A DNA stretch of 64,000 bases from Chloroflexota bacterium (GCA_005883575.1 VBFH01000022.1:159769-223768), one strand, 5' to 3'; counted from the first letter of the stretch, positions 52,204 through 61,568 are shown. Notes: generated by a model not told the origin, from the sequence alone. Program-made: numbers and translations.

Positions 52204-53847
52204 CTATTCGACGGAGAGGATGAACGGGTAATGCTGCTGGCCGCCCTGCTGCACCTCGACCTCGAGCCCGGGGTACTGGGAGCGGATCTCGGACTCGAGC
52301 CGCGCCATCTCGGCGTCGCTAGCCTGCTCGCCGCGGTACACGGTGACCAGCTCATAGGAGTCGGGCCCCAGCTTGCTGAGGGCCTGCTTGACGACCTCGG
52401 CGTAATCCGCGCCGGCGAACTCGAGCCGGTCGTTGATGAGGCCGATGACGTCGCCCTTCTTGACCTTCATGCCGTTAGAACGTGTATCGCGCACGGCGTG
52501 CGTCACCTCGATCGTCTGCACACGCTCGGCTTCGGCCTTCATCACGCGCAGGTTTTCCTCCCCCGTCCGCTCGGGCCGGAAGGCGACTGCCGCCGACACT
52601 CCCTGGGGGACGCTGTGCGTCTCCACCACGTGCACCTTCTTCTTGGTCAAGCCGATCACCTGTTTCGCCGCGGCGATAACGTTGCCGTTGTTCGGCAGCA
52701 GGACCACCTCGTGGTAAGGGAGCGACTCGATCGCGTTGAGCATGTCCTGCGTGCTCGGGTTCATGGTCTGGCCGCCTTCGATGATCGCGTCGATGCCGAG
52801 GCCGCGGAAGATGTCGACCAGGCCGCGCCCGGCCACGACCGCCACGATCCCGACGCCGTTTGGCCGCGTGGCTGCAGGTCCCGCCGCGCCTTCGTACTCC
52901 AAGATGCGCCGGTGCTGGGTCGACATGTCGCCGACGTTGAGCTTCAAAAGCTTGCCGTAGCCGCCGGCGATGTTGATCACGCTCGTCGGGTCGTCGGTGT
53001 GCACATGCACCTTGACCAGCTCGGGCTCACCGACGACCAGCACCGAGTTGCCGAGCGCCTCGATCTGGCCGCGGATCAGCTCGGTGTCGAGGTTGCTGCC
53101 TTCGATCAGAAACTCCGTGCAGTAGCCCCAACCGCCTTCCGGCAAGGTGAGCGAGACCTGCGAGGCGGGCGAAACAGGCTGCTTCGTCTCGGCAAAGATC
53201 GCGGCGGCCGACTCGCTCTCCTCGACGCTTTTCAGCATGCCCTCGAGGATGAGCTGAAGGCCGAAGCCTCCGGCGTCGACGACACCCGCGTCGCGCAAGA
53301 TCTGGAGCTGGCTCGGCGTCTTGAGCACGGCGGCCCGCGCGCCGGCGGCGGCGGCGGCGATGACTCGTGGAACGTTGGCGTCGGCGCTCCCGGCAGCGGT
53401 CGCCGCGGCACGTCCCGCCTCGCGAGCGACGGTGAGGATGGTGCCCTCGGTCGGCTTGTTGACCGCGCGGTAGGCGGCATTGGCCGCCTCCTCAAATGCG
53501 GCGGCCAGCTCGGCCGGAGTGAGCGAGCTCTTGCCTTCGACGGCTCGCGCAAATCCGCGAAAGATCTGCGAAAGGATCACGCCGGAGTTGCCGCGCGCGC
53601 CCATCAGGCTGCCGTGAGAAGCAAGCTTGGCGATCTTGCTCACTTCTGCGGCGTTGGATTCCTTCACGTCTTCGACCGCCGACTGAAGCGTCAGCAGCAT
53701 GTTGGTGCCGGTATCGCCGTCGGGCACGGGAAAGACGTTGAGCCTGTTCACCTCTTCGTGGTTTGCGCCCAGCCAGCTCAGGCTGCCCAGCAGGGCCCGC
53801 TTGAAGAGAGGTCCGTCGACGCCGATCGCCTTCGTGGCGGCCACCAC
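52204..53847 (-). CDS. DAK2-domain fatty acid kinase catalytic subunit (FakA/YloV-like)
   Basis: FakA phosphorylates fatty acids bound by FakB for phospholipid synthesis. The N-terminal DAK phosphatase domain contains NVFPVPDGDTGTNMLLTL and GARGNSGVILSQIFRGFA. A C-terminal DegV-like domain follows (about 330-547). Length 547 fits the family. It follows the asp23 gene with no gap and precedes degV. This asp23-yloV pair beside rpmB is a Gram-positive-type arrangement. Confidence 0.93.
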   Translation of the reverse strand: MVAATKAIGVDGPLFKRALLGSLSWLGANHEEVNRLNVFPVPDGDTGTNMLLTLQSAVEDVKESNAAEVSKIAKLASHGSLMGARGNSGVILSQIFRGFARAVEGKSSLTPAELAAAFEEAANAAYRAVNKPTEGTILTVAREAGRAAATAAGSADANVPRVIAAAAAGARAAVLKTPSQLQILRDAGVVDAGGFGLQLILEGMLKSVEESESAAAIFAETKQPVSPASQVSLTLPEGGWGYCTEFLIEGSNLDTELIRGQIEALGNSVLVVGEPELVKVHVHTDDPTSVINIAGGYGKLLKLNVGDMSTQHRRILEYEGAAGPAATRPNGVGIVAVVAGRGLVDIFRGLGIDAIIEGGQTMNPSTQDMLNAIESLPYHEVVLLPNNGNVIAAAKQVIGLTKKKVHVVETHSVPQGVSAAVAFRPERTGEENLRVMKAEAERVQTIEVTHAVRDTRSNGMKVKKGDVIGLINDRLEFAGADYAEVVKQALSKLGPDSYELVTVYRGEQASDAEMARLESEIRSQYPGLEVEVQQGGQQHYPFILSVE

Positions 53848-54237
53848 TCAGCGGCTCTCTTCGCGGACGCCCTGGACGTTGACGTTGACCTTGACGATGG
53901 GCACGTTGACGGAGCGCTCGACCTCGAACTTCACGGTCTCCTGGAGGTTGTGGGCTACCTCGGAGATGCGAATCCCGTACTGGACGATGACGTAGACGTC
54001 GATCATCAGCCCTTCGTCGACCTGGACGACGTCCACGCCCTTGTCGACGTTCTCCCGGCGCAGCAGCTCCGCGAAGCCGTCGCGCAGGCCCCGTCCGGCC
54101 ATGCCGCTGATGCCGTAGCAGCGCGTCGCCGCGTGGCCGGCAATCGCCGCGACGGCTGACGGAAAGACCTCGATGCGCCCCCACTGCCGGGACTGGATGA
54201 GCGCGGTGGTGGTCTTGGAGGCCATCAGATGGCTCAT
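53848..54237 (-). CDS. Asp23/Gls24-family alkaline-shock protein (YloU-like)
   Basis: This small protein belongs to the Asp23 family, whose members coat the membrane or support envelope stress functions. The core is VFPSAVAAIAGHAATRCYGISGMAGRG and VDVYVIVQYGIRISEVAHNLQETVKFEVE, ending IVKVNVNVQGVR. The start at ATG 54235-54237 gives 129 residues; ATG 54225 is an alternative. It diverges from rpmB and is followed at once by the FakA-like gene. Confidence 0.9.
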   Translation of the reverse strand: MSHLMASKTTTALIQSRQWGRIEVFPSAVAAIAGHAATRCYGISGMAGRGLRDGFAELLRRENVDKGVDVVQVDEGLMIDVYVIVQYGIRISEVAHNLQETVKFEVERSVNVPIVKVNVNVQGVREESR

Positions 54238-54239
54238 GG

Positions 54240-54245
54240 TACAAT
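54240..54245 (+). promoter_or_regulatory. Candidate rpmB promoter -10 box
   Basis: TACAAT on the plus strand, with a TTGGAG -35-like hexamer 19 bases upstream inside the asp23 gene. The reverse strand reads ATTGTA three bases before the asp23 ATG, so the same element may serve both directions. Confidence 0.4.
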
Positions 54246-54310
54246 TCGGCTTCGCGCGCAAGCGCGTCTTCGCTGCCGCGCGCTCCTCAACTCCAGCCGG
54301 AAGGTAAACC

Positions 54311-54490
54311 ATGGCCAAACAGTGCGCCATCTGCGGCAAAACGCCGCAGTACGGACATCACGTCAGCCACGCCAAGAACCGGGTCAACCGGAGGTTCCTG
54401 CCCAACCTCCAGATGGGCCGAGTGACGGTGTCGGGCAAGACATTCCGCGCGCGGGTCTGCACGCGCTGCCTGAGGACGTACTCAGCCTAG
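54311..54490 (+). CDS. rpmB: 50S ribosomal protein L28
   Basis: This 59-residue gene reads MAKQCAICGKTPQYGHHVSHAKNRVNRRFLPNLQ and ends RARVCTRCLRTYSA. The CAIC and CTRC pairs form the zinc-binding version of L28. GGAAGG precedes the ATG at normal spacing. It diverges from asp23 and its end overlaps the convergent acuC gene by nine bases. Confidence 0.95.
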   Translation: MAKQCAICGKTPQYGHHVSHAKNRVNRRFLPNLQMGRVTVSGKTFRARVCTRCLRTYSA

Positions 54491-55591
54491 ATCGATCCTA
54501 TGTACTTCGCCAAGTCGGGCGATGTCCTTGCTCAGAGCGCGCCAGACACGGTCCTGCGCCTCTTTTCCAGGCTCCACCGTGGTCGGGTCGTTGACGTCCG
54601 CGGCGAGCTCGGGGTGCTCGACCATCTCCGCGAACAGCAGGGTCCACGCGCGAGGTACCACCTCGTAGATCGCGTATCCGCCGCCGCCCAGCGCAAGCCA
54701 GCGCCCCTCGCACAGCTCGTGGGCGACCTCGTGGAAGACCCGGCCGACGTGAGGCCAGATGCGTGTGGTTGTCGCAAGGTGCGCCAGGGGATCGAGGTGA
54801 TGCGAGTCGCAGCCGTCCTGGGTGACGAGCACGGTCGGCTTGAAGCGGCGCAGCATCGGCGGCACGACCTTGTCGAACGCAAGCAGCCAGGGCTCGTCCC
54901 ACGTGTAGGGCACGAACGGCATGTTGGCGGCGGAGCCCTTGCCCGGGCCCAAGCCCGCGTCGTGCGGAAAGCCGGTCCCGGGAAAGAGCCAGTGACCACT
55001 CTCGTGAAGGCTGATCGTCAGCACGTCGGGATCGCTCTGGAAGATGCCCTCCACCCCATCCCCGTGATGCACGTCGACGTCGACATACGCGACGCGATGG
55101 CCGTGGTCTTTCAACCACTGGCATGCGACCGCAGCATCGTTGTACGTGCAGAAGCCCGAGGCTCGGTCGGGGTGCGCATGGTGCAGCCCCCCGGAAGGGC
55201 TGAAGGCGTGCAACGCCAAGCCGCTCGTGATCGCCTCCGCGGCGACGATCGATGCGCCGACAACAAGCGACGTCCCTTCGTGGAGCTCGTCGGAGATGGG
55301 ATTGTCAGCCGAGGCGAAACCCGCCGCGTCGATCGCATGTGGTGAGACCTCCCGGCGCCGCACGGGGTCGCTCAGCGTGCGCACCAGCTCGATGTACGCG
55401 GGCGAGTGAACAAGCTCGAGCTCCTGGGTGGTGGCGGGTCGCGGCGGCAGCAGGTCGCAGTGCTCGATGAGACCCGTGGATCGGATCAGGTCGACAGCGA
55501 GCTTGACCCGGATCGGTTGCAGCGGATGCCCATCCGACAGATGGTGCTTCATCAAAGCGTCGCCGTAAACGAGGGCGACCGGTCCAGGCAC
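54482..55591 (-). CDS. acuC: AcuC-like class I histone deacetylase-fold protein
   Basis: This 369-residue arginase-fold deacetylase has zinc ligands in DVDVHHGDG and the later DGCDSHHLDPLAHL. The catalytic His pair is in GGLHHAH, and LGGGGYAIYEV is the usual end motif. AcuC in Bacillus deacetylates acetyl-CoA synthetase. No acsA or acuA is near, so the target is open; the GNAT at 448-1452 is far away. GTG start 55589-55591. It diverges from the FTCD gene by 23 bases. Confidence 0.9.
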   Translation of the reverse strand: MPGPVALVYGDALMKHHLSDGHPLQPIRVKLAVDLIRSTGLIEHCDLLPPRPATTQELELVHSPAYIELVRTLSDPVRRREVSPHAIDAAGFASADNPISDELHEGTSLVVGASIVAAEAITSGLALHAFSPSGGLHHAHPDRASGFCTYNDAAVACQWLKDHGHRVAYVDVDVHHGDGVEGIFQSDPDVLTISLHESGHWLFPGTGFPHDAGLGPGKGSAANMPFVPYTWDEPWLLAFDKVVPPMLRRFKPTVLVTQDGCDSHHLDPLAHLATTTRIWPHVGRVFHEVAHELCEGRWLALGGGGYAIYEVVPRAWTLLFAEMVEHPELAADVNDPTTVEPGKEAQDRVWRALSKDIARLGEVHRIDLG

Positions 55592-55614
55592 GGCAACTTA
55601 CGCTAGCGGTTCCC

Positions 55615-56712
55615 ATGGTCGAACTATTCGAGTCGGTGCCCAACTTTTCGGAAGGCCGGCGCGGCGACGTAATCGATGCGATCAGCGCGGCGGCGGGCAA
55701 GGCGTTTGTCCTTGACACCGACGCGGACGCCGACCACAACCGGGTCGTGGTTTCGATCGCCGGTTCGCGAACCAGGTTGATCGAGGGGCTGTTTGGAGCG
55801 GTCGCCCGGGCCGTCCAGAAGATCGACCTGCGCCGGCATCAGGGCGTCCACCCGCGGGTCGGCGCCGCGGACGTGGTTCCGATCGTGCCCCTCGGTGAGA
55901 CCACCCTGGACGCCTGCCGCGATTTGGCGCACGAGCTCGGTGAGCGCTTCTGGAACCACTTGAGGTTGCCGGTGTACTTCTACGGCCATGGCGAAGGCCG
56001 CACGCTGGCCGACATCCGCTCAGGAAGAGCCGCCCTCAGCCTCGGCGGCCCCGGCCTCCATCCGAGCGCAGGCGCAATCTGCCTGGGCGCTCGGCGCGCT
56101 CTCGTGGCGTTCAACGTGATGGTCTTCGACTTCGACCTGGTCGCGGCCCGGGCGCTCGCGCGCTCGATTCGCGAGACCGCCTCGGGGCTGCGCGGCGTGC
56201 AGGCGCTTGCCTTCGAGCTGCCCGGACGGCGCGTCCAGCTTTCGATGAACCTGTTTCGCATCGGCGAGACCACGCCTTCAGACGTGATCGCGGAGCTGAG
56301 CCGGCGCGGCATCTCCATGGGCGCGGAGCAGGTCGTCGGGCTGTGTCCAGCGGTCGCGGCGAGCCCCGCCGCGGATGGCCGGCTCCTCGAGGGCCGGCTG
56401 GCCTCCGCCGCCGCGTCGGCGGGTGCCGGCATGTGCGAGGAGCGAGGCGGTGAAGAGGCCATCGCCCTAGCGGGGCGCCTGCGGCGCGAGGCCGAAGGGC
56501 TGGCCGGTTTGGCTGCGGACCAGGACGCGATCCTCGCTGGCGCGGAGCGCGCGGCAGCGCTGACGCCCGTGCTGCGGGCTGTGGGCATCCGGGATGGCGA
56601 GCTTGAGGGGCTGCTGCAGGTCGCCGCGCGTGGCCTTCGCGAGGCGGTCACACCGGCCACGCGGAGCATCTACCAGGCTCGGGTTGAAGCTCTTGACGCT
56701 CGCCTAGGGTGA
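55615..56712 (+). CDS. Glutamate formimidoyltransferase with short C-terminal helical domain
   Basis: The enzyme transfers the formimino group from formiminoglutamate to tetrahydrofolate in histidine breakdown. The N-terminal subdomain opens ESVPNFSEGR and includes DADADHNR and HQGVHPRVGAADVVP; the C-terminal subdomain follows to about residue 265. The remaining ~100 residues are Ala/Arg-rich helices, perhaps a trimmed cyclodeaminase domain (full FTCD-C would be nearly 200 residues). No hut genes are in the window, so a role in folate metabolism is also possible. Confidence 0.85.
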   Translation: MVELFESVPNFSEGRRGDVIDAISAAAGKAFVLDTDADADHNRVVVSIAGSRTRLIEGLFGAVARAVQKIDLRRHQGVHPRVGAADVVPIVPLGETTLDACRDLAHELGERFWNHLRLPVYFYGHGEGRTLADIRSGRAALSLGGPGLHPSAGAICLGARRALVAFNVMVFDFDLVAARALARSIRETASGLRGVQALAFELPGRRVQLSMNLFRIGETTPSDVIAELSRRGISMGAEQVVGLCPAVAASPAADGRLLEGRLASAAASAGAGMCEERGGEEAIALAGRLRREAEGLAGLAADQDAILAGAERAAALTPVLRAVGIRDGELEGLLQVAARGLREAVTPATRSIYQARVEALDARLG

Positions 56713-57615
56713 CTCGGTGGTCGTGTCGACCGTCACGGTGCACGCGCCCCCGCTGACCTTGATCCGGTAAAAGTCGGCGCCGAGTTCGCCGGTGTCGTAT
56801 CCGACTCTGCCGATTGCATGAAACGAATGTCCGTCGGCGTCGAGGCTGACCGCGCCGCCCGAGACATCGACGGAGAATTTCGCTCCACTCGGACGGTGCA
56901 GGTGGACCGTCAGCGCCCCACCGTTGACGTCGACGGGGACCGTTCCCGACGGCTGCCCCAACGTGATCTCGTCCCGGCTCGCGCCGGTGTTGAGCGCGAT
57001 CGAGCCGACGTGGACATGAGCGAGGTTGATGGTGCTGGTCGTCGCCCCGCTGTTGAGCTGCAGGTTCCAGGCGACGCCTGGGTTCAGCATCAGTTGGAGC
57101 ACGAACCGTCGACTCTGGAAGGGAACGAAATTGGTGTTAGCCTGTGTGACGACCAGCCTGGCGCCGGATCGGTCGAGCCGAACCTCAGGCTTCGGCCCGG
57201 AGTACTCGATGTGGGCGCGGTACAGGTCGGAGCCGATCTCTGCGCTGCCCGAGAGCGTGATGGTCGAGGCGCCCGCATCGATCTCGGCCGTGGCCTCGGT
57301 GATGCTGCCGAGCTCGGCCGAAGCGTCGAGCGAGCGCGAGGCGGCGGGACCGGGAGCGATGGTGACGTAGGCAGCGGCGCCCACGATCGCCAGCAGCACG
57401 ATGAGCGCAGCGGCGACGTCCCCAGTCGGGCCATGGACCGTTCGGCGCACGATGAGCTCGAGCCCGATCACGACCAGGATCAACGGCCACAGGTCCACCA
57501 GCTGCGCAAGTCGATCCACCGGGATCTGGCCCGTGTTGACGAGCAAGGCCACGATGCCGGCCAGGATCAGGACAGCCGGCCAGAAGAAGCTTCGGTAGCG
57601 GTAGGTGTAGCGCAC
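56704..57615 (-). CDS. LiaF/toastrack-type membrane protein
   Basis: This 303-residue protein has four predicted N-terminal hydrophobic segments (about 10-28, 38-55, 63-85) resembling the LiaI/LiaF transmembrane region (FFWPAVLILAGIVALLVNTG, LVDLWPLILVVIGLELIV). A repetitive beta-rich C-terminal domain of the toastrack/DUF4097 kind follows (NSGATTSTINLAHVHVGSIALNTGASRDEITLGQPSG). Such proteins often sense envelope stress in Gram-positive bacteria. It is the third of three related genes and overlaps the FTCD end by nine bases. No two-component system is adjacent. Confidence 0.78.
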   Translation of the reverse strand: MRYTYRYRSFFWPAVLILAGIVALLVNTGQIPVDRLAQLVDLWPLILVVIGLELIVRRTVHGPTGDVAAALIVLLAIVGAAAYVTIAPGPAASRSLDASAELGSITEATAEIDAGASTITLSGSAEIGSDLYRAHIEYSGPKPEVRLDRSGARLVVTQANTNFVPFQSRRFVLQLMLNPGVAWNLQLNSGATTSTINLAHVHVGSIALNTGASRDEITLGQPSGTVPVDVNGGALTVHLHRPSGAKFSVDVSGGAVSLDADGHSFHAIGRVGYDTGELGADFYRIKVSGGACTVTVDTTTESP

Positions 57616-58413
57616 CTATCGAGAGGTGATGTCGACGTTCAGTGCACCGCCGGAGACCGTCACGTCGTAGCGGTCCGGGGCCGCGTCATATCCCTCTGAC
57701 CTCCAGCTCCGGGTGCCGAGGCCGTCCTGGCGCGCGCCGTCCGTACGGAGCTGGACCGCGCCCCCGGAGGCCTGGACCTGGATCGCGGCACCGACCGGCC
57801 TTGTCACGTGAACCGTCAAGGCGCCGCCTTCAACCCGTACAGGGACCGTTCCCTTGGGCGCCCCGAGCGCCATGCTGACCTGGCTCGCGCCCGTTCTGCA
57901 GGTGAAGCCGGTGAGGGCAGCCGACGACAGGTCGAAGTCACCGCGGATGGCACCGGTGCTACAGCTCACCTCCCAGGGGATGGCGTCGGCCAGCCTGGCG
58001 TCGATGTGCAGGCGCCGCGCGCCCATGAACCAGTCGACGCGCTGGCTGATGCGCACTGTCCCGGTGCCGCGATCGAGACGAATTTCGGGTGGCGCGCCCG
58101 CGTGGTCGATGTGGACGCGGTAGAGCTGCTCGTCGAGCGCAGCCGAGCGCACCTCCAGACGGCCGGCGCCGACGGCCACCTCGAGCTTCGCCTTCTCGAG
58201 GCCATCGCGGGGCTCGGCGCTGTCCACGTCGGCGGACGCGCCGCCAGGACCGACCCTGGCGACGATCAACCAGACGCCGAGCGCGATCAGCAGGACCGGC
58301 CACACCACATCCCAGTTGATGTTGTTGAGCACGCCGAGGTTGGCGAGCAGGAAGAGCACGCCCACGATGACCAGCGCGCCGCCCCAGAAGATGCTCGGGT
58401 TTCGATTCCACAT
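57616..58413 (-). CDS. LiaF/toastrack-type membrane protein, paralogue of the neighbouring gene
   Basis: This 265-residue paralogue shares with the next gene the hydrophobic opening (FWGGALVIVGVLFLLANLGVL, WDVVWPVLLIALGVWLIV) and a beta-rich C-terminus with the same SGGA/ CRTGASQVSMALGAPKGTVPVRVEGGALTVHVTRPVGA repeat style. Similarity of TGAS...LG-P-GTVPV-V-GGALTVH-HRPSGA between the two is direct evidence of duplication. It abuts its neighbour with no gap. The function is unknown, with an envelope role likely. Confidence 0.78.
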   Translation of the reverse strand: MWNRNPSIFWGGALVIVGVLFLLANLGVLNNINWDVVWPVLLIALGVWLIVARVGPGGASADVDSAEPRDGLEKAKLEVAVGAGRLEVRSAALDEQLYRVHIDHAGAPPEIRLDRGTGTVRISQRVDWFMGARRLHIDARLADAIPWEVSCSTGAIRGDFDLSSAALTGFTCRTGASQVSMALGAPKGTVPVRVEGGALTVHVTRPVGAAIQVQASGGAVQLRTDGARQDGLGTRSWRSEGYDAAPDRYDVTVSGGALNVDITSR

Positions 58414-58416
58414 GGC

Positions 58417-58590
58417 TCAGCGCCAGGAGCGGCGGAGGATCAACCAGGCACCGAGGGCGATCAGCACGATGGGCCAGAAGATGTCGGCGCGGAGCCAGTC
58501 GAGCCAGCCCAGGTTGTGCAGCAGGAAGTAGATGCCGACGACCACAAGAACGGCGGGCCAGAAAAGCTCGTGGCGCCAGACTTGCTTCAC
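58417..58590 (-). CDS. Small two-helix LiaI-type membrane protein
   Basis: A 57-residue gene from GTG 58588-58590 encodes ELFWPAVLVVVGIYFLLHNLG and ADIFWPIVLIALGAWLILRRS, two helices matching the N-terminal part of its two neighbours without the toastrack domain. Three bases separate its stop from the next start. It is too small for many gene callers, but the sequence likeness supports it as real. Together the three genes form a cluster. Confidence 0.75.
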   Translation of the reverse strand: MKQVWRHELFWPAVLVVVGIYFLLHNLGWLDWLRADIFWPIVLIALGAWLILRRSWR

Positions 58591-58613
58591 CGGCGCCAGT
58601 CTAACCTCGTCAC

Positions 58614-61547
58614 TTAAACTGGGGCGACGACCTCGAAAAGCCCAGGCCTCTCCTTGCGCGCCTGCTCGATGAGGTCCGGGCCGGCCACTGTCGTCTGCAC
58701 CGCGGGCGCGTCGATGAAATAAGACCGGGTCACCCGGCGCAGGTCATCCGCCGTCACCTGGAGAAGACGCTGCTTGAAGCCCTCGCGCGCCTCGCGATTG
58801 AACCCGGTCGTGCGGTTGGTGGCCTCTCGCCTCCCCTTGATGTCGGGAGACTCCAGCGGATCGACGTCGCCGCAGGCTCCGAGGATCGCCTCTTTCACGG
58901 CCTCGTCCTCGATGTCACCGTCGGTCACCCAGCGGAGCGCCTGGTCGAAAACGTCGTAGGTCCTCACGACATTGGGGTCGCGATACGACCCGAAGTAAAA
59001 CGTCCCGTTCGCCACACCGGCCTGCGCGTAACCGCCATAGGCGCCGCCTTTCTCGCGCAGCTCGCGATGCAGGAACGTGTCGCGCAGGTAGTTGGACAGG
59101 ACCAGCAGCGCCGGCGCGTCCGAATGGGTGTAGCGCACCGTTTTGTAGACCCGAACGTTGAACGCGACCGGCACCGGCGCGGTGCGCGCCTCGGGTGCCA
59201 GCTCGAGCGGCACCGGCCGAACCGGCCGACCGCCCGCGCCGTCCGGCGGCAGGGCCGCGACCAGGCCGGTGAGCAGCTCTTCGAGCGGCTGGATCATGCC
59301 CTCTTCGCATGTGACGACGATCCGAAGCCCACGGCCTCTGAACAGCAGCGCACGGATCTCATCTAGTCGCGTGATCACCTCGCCCAACGATTTCTCGTCG
59401 AGCCGCGCCAGGCGCCGCATCGTGTGCAGCATTCCGATGCCCTGCAGTCGGTCGTTGACGGCGCCCTCGGAGCTCAGCTTGGAATGAGCTCGCAGGAGGG
59501 CGAACTGAAAGCCGAGACCAGCGATCGAGCTTTCGAGCCGGGTGCTGATCTCGGCGAGGATCTCTCTGAGCCTGCGTGGCTCCAGCTCCAGCCGCGCGAC
59601 GAGATCAGTCATAAGCTCGATGAACGGCTGCGCGTTGCGATCGAGCGCTCGTCCCGAAATGACGAAAGACAGCAGGTAGTCGTCGCGCGCCGCCAGCGAC
59701 TGCACCTGTGCGGCGGCTCCGATACCGCCCGTGACCGACGCGATCCGGCCGGCAATCTCTGCGTAGTCGTCGCCAGCCGCGCCGCTGTGCGTGAGGGCGC
59801 GGCTGAACAGGGGAAGGAGATCCTGCTGCTCGGGGCTCAGGAATGAGAAGTCGCTCCGAATGTCGATGTACGTGATGCCGTTCGTAGGTTGGGGATAGAA
59901 CTCGACTGACGCTTCGCGCACGGCGGCGTCGCGAACCGGGACGTCGTCGAACTTCATTGGGATATCGCTGAGCTCGAGGGTGGGCAGCGTCGCGAGGTCC
60001 TGCTTGGCATCCTGCTCGGCCTTCAGCCGAAGCGCTTCCGTCACGATGCGGGCGCGCTCGGCCTCCGTGAGTTGAGATTCGATCTTGGTGAGCCGGTCGA
60101 GCTCCGCAGCCCGCTGCCTTTCCTCGAGTTCCGTGTCCGGAACCACGGTTAGCAGCGCTCGATAAGGATTGTCGAGAAGCTCGGCCCTGATGAGGTTTTC
60201 GAAAAACCGTCCTTCGCGGCGGACACGTTGAAGGCGTTCGAGATCCGCGTCGAAGTTCAGCGCCGAAAATGGGTCGCCGCCGTATTGGTAAGCGGGCAAC
60301 ATCGCGAAGAGGAGCCGCAGCGCGTAGGGGAATCCCGCGTTCGAGCGTTCGCGTTTCTCGAATTCCAGGTGGTGAATCGCTGCCTCGACCATCGACCGCT
60401 CCAGGCTGCGCTCGGCGACTTGCTCAAGCGTGTCAAGCACCACCTGCTCGACTCTTTCGGCGTCCTCTGGGGCAATCCCTTTCAAGCCGGCGCCGAAGAC
60501 TGACTCCTTGTAATCGTCGTGCAGGCCACTTCCATCGGCCAGCGCGCTACCGAGACCCGAGTCGATGAGAGCTTTCCGCAACGGCGATCCAGCGTTGGAA
60601 AGCAACACCTCGGTAAGTACCTTCATCGCGAGGCCGCGGAATGGGTCCGCGCTCGGGACCGTCACCCAGGCGGCGAGCGCCTGGGCTTTCTTTGAATCGT
60701 CCTCGCCGGCAGCGGCTGGGTAAGGCTCCACGACCGCCATCGGCGTCGCGCTGCGCTTGACGTTGGGAATCGAGGAGTCGATATCGGCGCGCTGGAATCG
60801 GCCAAGCGCATTATCTTCGATCGCGCGGAGCGTCAGATCCAGCGACTGGTCACCGTAGGTGTAGAAGCGCGCGTTGCTTGGGTGGTAGTAGCGGGCATGG
60901 AAACTGCGGAGGTGCTCCCAGGTGAGGTTCGGCATATCCTGGGGATCGCCCCCCGACACGTACGAGTAAGGCAAACCGGGGAACAAGGTCTTGCCGATCG
61001 CGCGGTCGATCGCCGCGCCAGGCGTCGCCAGCGCACCCTTCATCTCGTTGAACACGACCCCCTTGTAGCGGAGGCCGCTCTTCGGATCCGCCGGATCCTC
61101 GAACTCGAAACGGATTCCTTCCTGTTTGAAGGAGTCTTCCGAAAGTCGCGGAAAAAACGTCGCGTCGAGGTAAACATCGAGAAGGTTGTTGAAATCCTTG
61201 GCGTTGCGGGTGCTGAACAAGTACATCGTCCAATCGGAGCCGGTGAGCGCGTTCATGAACGTCGCCAGCGAGCGCCGGGTCATGCTGAAGAACGGGTCGC
61301 GCACCGGAAATCTATGCGATCCGGCAAGCACGACGTGCTCGAGGATGTGGGCGACACCGGTGGAATCGCTTGACGGCGTCGGGAAGAACACCGCAAACCC
61401 GTTGTTGTCGTCGGGACACTCGATGTGGATGTGGTGTGCGCCGGTCCCTTGATGCTCGAGCTCGAGGTACGCGCCTTCGAGTCTTTCGAGGGGCTCACGG
61501 CGCTTGATCGTGTAGCCGCCGATCGTGCTTGAAGTTTTCAATGCCAT
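58614..61547 (-). CDS. M16C-family zinc metallopeptidase (presequence protease/Cym1-like)
   Basis: This 977-residue pitrilysin-type peptidase has the inverted zinc motif HILEH at residues 67-71, preceded by DSTGVA. The distal Glu is in VVFNEMKGALA. The length and the following inactive half match the PreP/Cym1 group (M16C) that degrades short peptides inside a closed chamber. The start is ATG 61545-61547; the open frame continues upstream, but that overlaps the divergent PPOX gene and is not coding. A TAGACT box precedes it by 11 bases. Peptide disposal is inference from family. Confidence 0.9.
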   Translation of the reverse strand: MALKTSSTIGGYTIKRREPLERLEGAYLELEHQGTGAHHIHIECPDDNNGFAVFFPTPSSDSTGVAHILEHVVLAGSHRFPVRDPFFSMTRRSLATFMNALTGSDWTMYLFSTRNAKDFNNLLDVYLDATFFPRLSEDSFKQEGIRFEFEDPADPKSGLRYKGVVFNEMKGALATPGAAIDRAIGKTLFPGLPYSYVSGGDPQDMPNLTWEHLRSFHARYYHPSNARFYTYGDQSLDLTLRAIEDNALGRFQRADIDSSIPNVKRSATPMAVVEPYPAAAGEDDSKKAQALAAWVTVPSADPFRGLAMKVLTEVLLSNAGSPLRKALIDSGLGSALADGSGLHDDYKESVFGAGLKGIAPEDAERVEQVVLDTLEQVAERSLERSMVEAAIHHLEFEKRERSNAGFPYALRLLFAMLPAYQYGGDPFSALNFDADLERLQRVRREGRFFENLIRAELLDNPYRALLTVVPDTELEERQRAAELDRLTKIESQLTEAERARIVTEALRLKAEQDAKQDLATLPTLELSDIPMKFDDVPVRDAAVREASVEFYPQPTNGITYIDIRSDFSFLSPEQQDLLPLFSRALTHSGAAGDDYAEIAGRIASVTGGIGAAAQVQSLAARDDYLLSFVISGRALDRNAQPFIELMTDLVARLELEPRRLREILAEISTRLESSIAGLGFQFALLRAHSKLSSEGAVNDRLQGIGMLHTMRRLARLDEKSLGEVITRLDEIRALLFRGRGLRIVVTCEEGMIQPLEELLTGLVAALPPDGAGGRPVRPVPLELAPEARTAPVPVAFNVRVYKTVRYTHSDAPALLVLSNYLRDTFLHRELREKGGAYGGYAQAGVANGTFYFGSYRDPNVVRTYDVFDQALRWVTDGDIEDEAVKEAILGACGDVDPLESPDIKGRREATNRTTGFNREAREGFKQRLLQVTADDLRRVTRSYFIDAPAVQTTVAGPDLIEQARKERPGLFEVVAPV

Positions 61548-61562
61548 GCGAATCGTTGAGTC

Positions 61563-61568
61563 TAGGAT
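61563..61568 (+). promoter_or_regulatory. Candidate -10 box giving a leaderless PPOX transcript
   Basis: TAGGAT ends seven bases before ATG 61576. On the other strand TAGACT (around 61559-61564) ends 11 bases before the peptidase ATG. The two share a CTAG core, so one element may serve both genes. Confidence 0.4.
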
